64,000 nt of DNA, from assembly GCA_014529385.2 (NCBI GenBank), contig CM043960.1, positions 79,340,832 through 79,404,831 on the forward strand, written 5' to 3'. The notes under the pieces were generated by a model that worked only from the letters and a program-made list of their open reading frames with translations, was not told the origin of the DNA and made no database searches. The translations under genes were made by a program, and so were the position numbers. Within the stretch, counting starts at the first letter, position 1. Every line of letters begins with the position of its first letter. The DNA is from Adiantum capillus-veneris. Lineage: Eukaryota > Streptophyta > Polypodiopsida > Polypodiales > Pteridaceae. Shown here one piece after another: positions 57,425-64,000 of the stretch.

Positions 57425-60131
57425 AGCTAGAAAATTTTTGCAATTTCTGCTCTGAAATGCCTTTGGGTCTAAATTTCTTAGAAATTGAGTCCAATTTGCT
57501 TCAAATCAATTTTGGAACATGCATAGATGCATAAAAGCATGTAAAGATCAAGATCATGAAGTTCAAGCAAAAATTTGTAACAAAAGTAAATAATCACGAT
57601 TACTTACAACTGAGGATTTTTCTCAACTTTTTGCATTTTTGATATCATAGGCTTGAAATATATAGCCATTACGTGCTCTGAGTGAAGTGTGGGCTCAATT
57701 GAGTGCACTGGGTGGAAATGGTGCTAGATTTAAGCTTTAATTCTCTGAAACAGTAGATATAAAGAGATTTTGAGATTTTGAGATCCAAACTTGCTCAAAT
57801 TTGGTCAGTGGACTTGGGACATCATGTGCTTTGGTCCCATGAGGTCAAAGTTGCAATTTTCCCCCTTTTTGGTAAGAAAGTAAATAATTGTGATTATTAA
57901 CTTTTTTACCAAAATGAACATTTTTTGTTGCAACTTGGTTCTAGGCATGATGTAGACTCTGTGTATGAGATATGGGGTGATTTGGATCAAAAAAATGTGA
58001 CAGATAACTCAAAAATTGGATTGGAAAGACTTCTTTGTGTTTTTTGACAATTTTCAAAATTTCCTTGATCATTTTGGCTCATATTGGAAATGTGGCATGT
58101 AATAGGTGTGTACAAGTGATAGGTGAAGTGAAGCTACCATTTTCAAGCCAAAAAAGTACAAAAGTAAATAATTACAATTATTTAGAGCAGTCAATTTTTT
58201 TTGCTAAACTTGACAATTTTGACCTAGACATATTTGATACACCTAAAACAAGTCCTAAGTTGAATTTGGTAAAGTTTTGTCTTATTGGCATCACTTTGTG
58301 TCGACTCTAAAATCATCAATTTTTGTGACTACATGGCTTGTGGAGTTGGTTAGTCACTTTTGAGGCTATGGACTTGTTCGCTACATAGTCATGAAGCTAC
58401 CCATCCAGTTTTGGCCCATTTGGAGTCAGTTTGACTTCGTAAGTCAAATTTGACGCTTTGTAGCCTTCGAGCTATTTTCTACTTTTTGAGAGCCTTCCTT
58501 GATCGTTTTTATGAAACCATCCATGTACATTGTGTATAGACCCAGTCTATAAGCTGTCTGTAAAGTCAGAATCCATTTTTGGCATCTGACAAAAACCTAA
58601 CTTTTTTCCTCGAACCATGCCGAATGGTCATCTCGTGATATAGACGTGTTCTATTATATAGGGGCATGCTACAATTCAAGTCTCGTCCGATTTGGTTAAG
58701 CTGACAGACCACTATGGTCAATTTTTGATCTCGTAGGACTTCGTGCACTGCTTGGTTTCTATGGTTTTTTTCTTGAGCTTAGACTTGTTACTGGCCATAT
58801 AGAAGTGATCATTAATAAGCATAGAGCTTACCCCTCATGTCTCGTGTGAGACGGCGTCGTAAATAGGCGACCGCGGACTTCGAAAATCGGACGCGAAGAA
58901 GGTCGAGAGCTCTCTTCTCCAAGGGCGACTAGTAGAAATGAGGTGATTTTTAGACTACCTTGGATATCTATACTCGGACATCCCAAACTATTTTCCCCCA
59001 AATTCCTCTGTTAGTCCTACTAGGCCCTGAAATCTATGTTATACTCAAAAATTTCTTCAACCAGATTCCAATAGCTCATTCTGAAAGAATTTGCGAAAGT
59101 AGGCCTTGGTGGCCAAATTTAGGCTTTCCGCTTCCATCTCCCGATTTGATTGAAATTTTTTGTGCCTTTCCGCCTTGTCCTTCTGATCATCAGGGTATCT
59201 TCATTTTTTCCATCTAAGCTCATTTGCTATATATCATTAATTTTTGACCTGTTTATTGAAAAAATCAAAGAAAATAACAAAATGCGCTAAAAAAGCAAAG
59301 TGACAATCCAATTATTAAGAAAATCCATCTAAAAACATAGCTTATTGTTTTTTGGTGGATCTCTCTATTTTTAAGTCCCAATATCAAGAAAAATGATGAA
59401 AAATAACCAAAAAATCAAATTTTGATGATTTTCTGATAGTATATATACTATTTACACTCATCAGGGAGATGTTATCGGTTAAATTTCCCTTGTTGATGAC
59501 TTGTTAAGGGCATTATTAGGTAATTTTGCAAAAAACACACGTCAACATCAAACTTTTCCTCCCTTTTCAAACATTGCCCTTAATTACTTAGTTCCCTTCC
59601 ACCCCTCCTAGATGGCGTACTCTGGGATGAGCTATGAGGGTGCAAGGAAGAGTAAACCTTACAAAAATCTCCAACTCTCCCATTTTATTGGCATTAGATG
59701 GATGCAACACGAGAAGGGGATAGGAGATCATCTATAGACGAAGGCTTCTCATGTAGATAAGTGCATTCTTACCTTCCCCTCTTCTCAACCTCTTGCAAAA
59801 ATCCCTGCTTTCCCCCTTCTAAACCTCTTGTATGTGTGAATTCTTCGAACATACCCATCATAATCATTGTGCATAGGTCATAGACCCCCGATGGGCATTG
59901 CTCAAGAAACAGTGGATCCCCTACCAATTCTTAATCTTCATTAGTAGTAGAATTTGGGCACCAACAATCCCATTTTCAAGGGCTCCCAAGAGTTTTTCCC
60001 ATAGCTATTTGGCAGTAGGCTTGTGATTGGACTTTATATAAGTTACCTCCTTAGTAACATGATATCCCCCATCAAAGCATTGGTTCAGATGATGGATTCA
60101 ACCACAAAACCTTCCATTTGTTGTTCCACTT
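57425..60131. other. No gene recognised; LTR-like text possible
   Basis: AT-rich sequence with repeated phrases of the type AAGTAAATAAT...ATTA (57590, 57880, 58155) and Thr/Lys-poor broken frames. It resembles the G2 LTR-like region in style, but no block long enough to prove homology was found. Confidence 0.4.
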
Positions 60132-60351
60132 TGTTGGGGGTAAAAGCGGCATGCTTCGGCCGAACATACACTAGGTGCCGGAGTAGTCACTCTATTGCAT
60201 ATCTCTTCTTCTTTATAGATAAAAGAATAAGAAGCTCGTTGCCTCATAAGAGGAGAAGAGACTGCACCACCCACATCTATGTGTCTCTCCTTCTCCATCT
60301 CCTTATTCACCACAAAGGACACACACGCTCCCTGCCCACATGCACTCTTCA
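60132..60351 (+). repeat. 5' LTR of family A copy 3
   Basis: It runs from TGTTGGGGGTAAAAGCGG to ACTCTTCA, 220 bp, with the same architecture as the copy 1 LTR. It has diverged more than copies 1 and 2. Confidence 0.65.
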
Positions 60352-60353
60352 AT

Positions 60354-60365
60354 TGGTATCAAAAC
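60354..60365 (+). other. Primer-binding site, family A copy 3
   Basis: TGGTATCAAAAC is a two-base variant of the tRNA-Met site TGGTATCAGAGC, three bases after the LTR end. Confidence 0.65.
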
Positions 60366-60469
60366 TTTGGTTGTCAGCTTGGTCGTAGAGAGGGATCAAG
60401 AATTCTTGGGAACTTTGTGAGAATGCAAAGGGAGGTTGTCTGATCAGTTGAGAGTAATGTATGCTCTTG

Positions 60470-60633
60470 TGGAAGCTAAGAAAAGAGTGTGGAAGACAAT
60501 GTGTAGGTGAATGTTCTTTAAACAGTGTGTGCGCACAACATCATTGTTTGGTGGAAGCTCAGCAGAGAGTGTGGAAGATAGTGTGTAGGTGAAGGTTCTT
60601 TAAAAAGTGTGTGTGCACAACAACATTGTTTTG
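60470..60633. repeat. Tandem duplication, period 82 bp
   Basis: TGGAAGCT...GAGTGTGGAAGA...GTGTGTAGGTGAA begins at 60470 and again at 60552, with few differences. Confidence 0.8.
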
Positions 60634-61528
60634 CAGGTCGATTTTCTCCATATAGATTGTAGATATGAGATGTTTGCTAGTTGTGCTCCTTCATGTTGAT
60701 GTGGTATACAACTTTACAGAAGAAACCTTTTGGAAATTCCTCATCGTTTTGCTGCTTTTTTGCTCAAACAGACTATATACAAAAATTTCAATGTTTCCTT
60801 TCTTGCATTGTGCGAGTATGATGCACTTTTGAAAGCATGACGGATGCAAAGTTGGGTACATAAGTTTTGAAGTTGAAGATGTAATTTAGGCTTGTGCAGA
60901 GCTTGAGGTTTGTTTTTGGTAGATTTGGTCAAAGAAGAGGTAGGTAGAAATGGACAATGCTGCTCATTTTTTTGTTTTTGAGCTCAAAAATGCAGTTTTT
61001 GCATACCTCTCTCGTACGGACTCAGATATGTATAATCTTGGAGTCTAACCAAGAGTTTGACATGCCTTGAAGGCATTGGTGACATCAATATTTTGAAAAT
61101 CTTCATAAATTTTTGTAGCCATATTTACACTTTTGTGGGATACATAGAGTACTCTGATTGCTCTATGGTTATGCATATTTTTATGCATTGTGCAATTTTG
61201 ATTGCTTTTGTGCTCTTTTGAGAGTGATTTATCCACGCAAATTTTGGTTTATGCTTGCAGTATTGATGCGCATTGTTTATGCCAATTATTTGCACCTTTT
61301 CGTGCAATGTTTTGGGTATCGTGCTTGATACGATCCTGGCATTGGGCATCACATTGATACATACTTTTATGTGATTTGGTGCATGTATGGATATGTGAAT
61401 GTCTCTTTGATGCATATGCAATCATTGGTATCTAGACACTCACTTTGATATTCGATATTTGTGACATTTTTGAGACTACACTGATGACTCATGAGAGACG
61501 AAGGTCTTGTTCACATCAACATTCAAGA

Positions 61529-61567
61529 TGTTGACATTGTGATCATACATGGCACATTCAATTTGCC
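61529..61567 (+). pseudogene. Zinc-knuckle remnant, family A copy 3
   Basis: Reads C-stop-H-C-D-H-T-W-H-I-Q; the first Trp codon is TGA and the last Cys is lost. It aligns with 2437-2478 and 26528-26490. Confidence 0.5.
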
Positions 61568-63500
61568 GCCCATCTGTGGCTAGTTGTCATAAAATCCAAA
61601 AGCACATGCTTGATTGAGAGTGAATTTTAGCCTAATTTTGGTGTCCTTTCTTGAATCTGGCTCATGGCCATGGATTCTAATAGATTGAGAGCTATCGTAT
61701 GTACTGTGTAAGCCTTCTCTGCTTGATTCATGCCGGCACCCAATGAGAGACCATTCAGATACATTGCAAATTTTCCCCAAGCTCGTATGCTGATAGCATA
61801 TTCAAACTTTGGAAGCTACTATGCACGGTATGCATAAAATTGAAGCCTTGCTTCACATAACAAAATGTTAACAATAAAACTTTATTGATCTTTTGTGCTC
61901 ATAGTCATATGATGCTTCTACATACATTCACATGCCATGCATGATACACAATCTTAAAATAAAATCAACCTTGTCGATCATCGACAAATAATCAACCTTG
62001 TCAAGTTGTATGGAGTAATGAAAGCGTAAAAAGTACCCGCAATTAATGCATGTCTTAATTACAGTGACAAAGTGTACCTGAGATTGGCCAATGCTTAGAG
62101 CATATACATATGATATTCACTGTAGAACCTTGATGACATAATGGGTTCTAACTGGCTCCTTGGCTAGAGAATAAACTAGGTATAATAGGAAGCATGCCCA
62201 CTTGAAAAGCTTGCTTCAATTAGGAAATCTTTCCATTATGAGTGGCCAAGCATTAGAAGGGCTTCCCCTTGGAAATCACTGCATGACTACCTTTTGACCA
62301 TTTTGAGTGGTCTTCAGAAGAACTCAAAAAATGCCTCGATAGGCCATTAGCATCATGAACTAAATGTACTTACATTTAGCATCACGAAGCTCGATCGATG
62401 CAACATGGAAACTTTAGTTGCTTCAACTTTACATGGATAGGTCATACAAATGGAGATGTGTAGAATGCATTGTTTCCATGCACACAAAAGAGTATTCCAT
62501 GCATACATAAAAAAGTGCAAATGAAAATAGATGTGTTTTGACACAAATCTATGCACTGCCTCTTCCAAGTTTCCCTGAAACTTAGAAAAACGTAAACAAA
62601 TTGTGTGCGTGCAATTCATGACAGTGTAGCTTTGCAAAAACTCTCCATGAGAGAAGAACATACACAAACATCTCATTAGAGCAAGAACGCTTTCTTATGC
62701 TTACAAACTGATAGATCACAAGAGTGTGAAGAAACCACATGTGCATAAGCAAAAGTCTCAATTGTTACACGAAAGTTCTTGAATTCACAATGTATCTACT
62801 TACATGCACATGCATGCAAGAGCGAGAGCACCAAATTCAACACATAGCGGTTGTTTTTGCCTCAAGCAAGTGAAAAACACACTATATGAAAGCTCCAAAG
62901 GCTGTCAAAGCTCTTATCGTAAGCAAAAACAAGAAAAAAAAGCATATGGTAGATCTTGAGGCATCCATAGAATACTTTTCTCTATGCAGCTCACAACTTA
63001 TTTTTCAGGGCATGAACAAGTTCAAAAAGGGGACAAACCCCTAGAACACATGGTGGAAAAGCTCTCAAGAACTCAAGTATGCCTCCTTGACGAGTTCCAT
63101 GAAAAAAAACTTGAAAATTGTGATCGCCCCTGGTGCTTGCACGGACCCAAATTTGGTTTGTAACCATGTTCTAATACCAATGAAAACCCTAGGGTCCTAC
63201 TGCATGCTCATCTCCACCCATCCGTACTCCTTTTATAGGCCCTTGGCCCTCCTACAGGAGACCCCTTGACATACATGAGTAGTTTAGGGCCTTGCCCTCC
63301 CTGGTCCTACCATAGGCCTGACAAGAAGTGCTAAGAGTGGCTTGGTATACTCATTGCATGTTTCTCATGTACAAGATGGTATTGTCTCTATTACATTGAA
63401 GACATGGAGACGGTGAGAGACAAGACGTGGCTCTTTTACAGATGAGATCTAGGAAGTAGCACTACTATAGTGAGTCACATTAGGATGAGCTATCATGTCC
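61568..63500. other. No gene recognised (interior of family A copy 3)
   Basis: There is no matching protease segment and no credible frame. It may include further insertions. Confidence 0.4.
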
Positions 63501-63640
63501 GATGATAGGGATGACCGATTTGGAATTATCCTTTGAAATGCTCATGCTAGAGTACAGTCCCTATGGATAGGTGGAAACTACTTTGGAGTCGATACATCCA
63601 TACACAACTTGTCCTGATGACGCAGATAGTAAGGAGAGAA

Positions 63641-64000
63641 AATATCAAAAAACATATTTTCTTCATGAAGTTCAAAACTATTATTAAGATGGGTGAAGGA
63701 TGAGAGCATGAGTGGGTGCACAAGATAGTTACATCAGCAACATAGCTATTCTTGGAAGTGTTTGACCAAAATGAAAAAATATAGGGCATGTTATATCTCA
63801 CTAGATAGCTCTTCAAAAAAAGGATCTAAATCAATACTAGGAGAAAAATTTAAGATTGGTTTGCAAAAAAATTACCAATTCTCACTTTTGGAAAAATAGG
63901 TAATGAAAAATAGATTCCAACCCATAAAGCATACCATTCATTCATGCTTTCAATTTGAAGGCAAGTGATGCACCATGTGAATTGCTTTCTTCATTTTGTG
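63641..64000. other. No gene recognised (window end)
   Basis: AT-rich sequence. The minus frame 63547-63816 has no supporting motif. Confidence 0.5.

Larger units (their letters stand above)
60132..63640 (+). mobile_element. Family A copy 3: degenerate element
   Basis: It has a 5' LTR (60132-60351), a primer site (60354-60365), a zinc-knuckle remnant near 61529-61567, and a final internal match to copies 1 and 2 at about 63530-63625 (GAAATGCTCATGCTAGAG, ACATCCATACACAAC, TGTCCTGATGACGCAG). No intact frame longer than about 120 codons. No 3' LTR was found before 64000. Confidence 0.65.

Overview
The window looks like gene-poor nuclear DNA from a land plant with a large, repeat-filled genome. 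The one intact gene is an intronless PLS-class pentatricopeptide-repeat (PPR) gene with near-identical P-L-S triplets, a style best known from ferns. Retroelements use plant-type initiator tRNA-Met primer sites, and long CT, GT, poly-G and poly-C tracts are frequent. I suggest a leptosporangiate fern (Adiantum- or Ceratopteris-like). That is inference from style; no species marker was seen. No rRNA, tRNA, CRISPR or prokaryotic feature was found.

Layout. 0.7-3.9 kb: copy 1 (+) of a degenerate Ty1/copia-like family, called family A here. 6.6-13.3 kb: the gag-protease-RT-RNase H-first half of integrase of a Ty3/gypsy element (G1) on the minus strand. 13.3-16.9 kb: the second half of that integrase, an extra retropepsin-like domain, a basic third ORF and an LTR, on the plus strand. 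G1 therefore appears to have been inverted internally. 16.9-22.6 kb: primer-site-like sequence, an AT-rich leader and a decayed gag-like region. 22.7-28.1 kb: family A copy 2 (-), carrying a 2.3-kb insert with inverted ends that is full of microsatellites and homopolymers. 28.6-35.2 kb: a complete but frameshifted Ty1/copia element (-) with LTRs, primer site, polypurine tract, an imperfect target duplication, a solo LTR in its leader and a duplicated RNase H segment. 35.7-46.1 kb: a second gypsy copy (G2, -), split by a Penelope-like retroelement at 37.0-44.7 kb that has its own long direct repeats. 47.3-50.9 kb: a copia LTR and primer-site fragment joined to a 3'-truncated L1-type LINE (-). 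51.3-53.5 kb: the PPR gene (+). 53.5-60.1 kb: intergenic DNA with microsatellites, a SINE-like repeat, a gypsy RNase H fragment and an unrecognised retroelement-linked ORF. 60.1-63.6 kb: family A copy 3 (+).

The only likely host gene is the PPR protein, predicted to bind organellar RNA. The rest is a nested record of transposition and decay. The most notable items are the Penelope-like element with pseudo-LTRs sitting in a microsatellite, a second retropepsin-like domain downstream of the gypsy integrase in two copies, the internal inversion that splits the integrase, and a microsatellite-filled inverted-repeat element.
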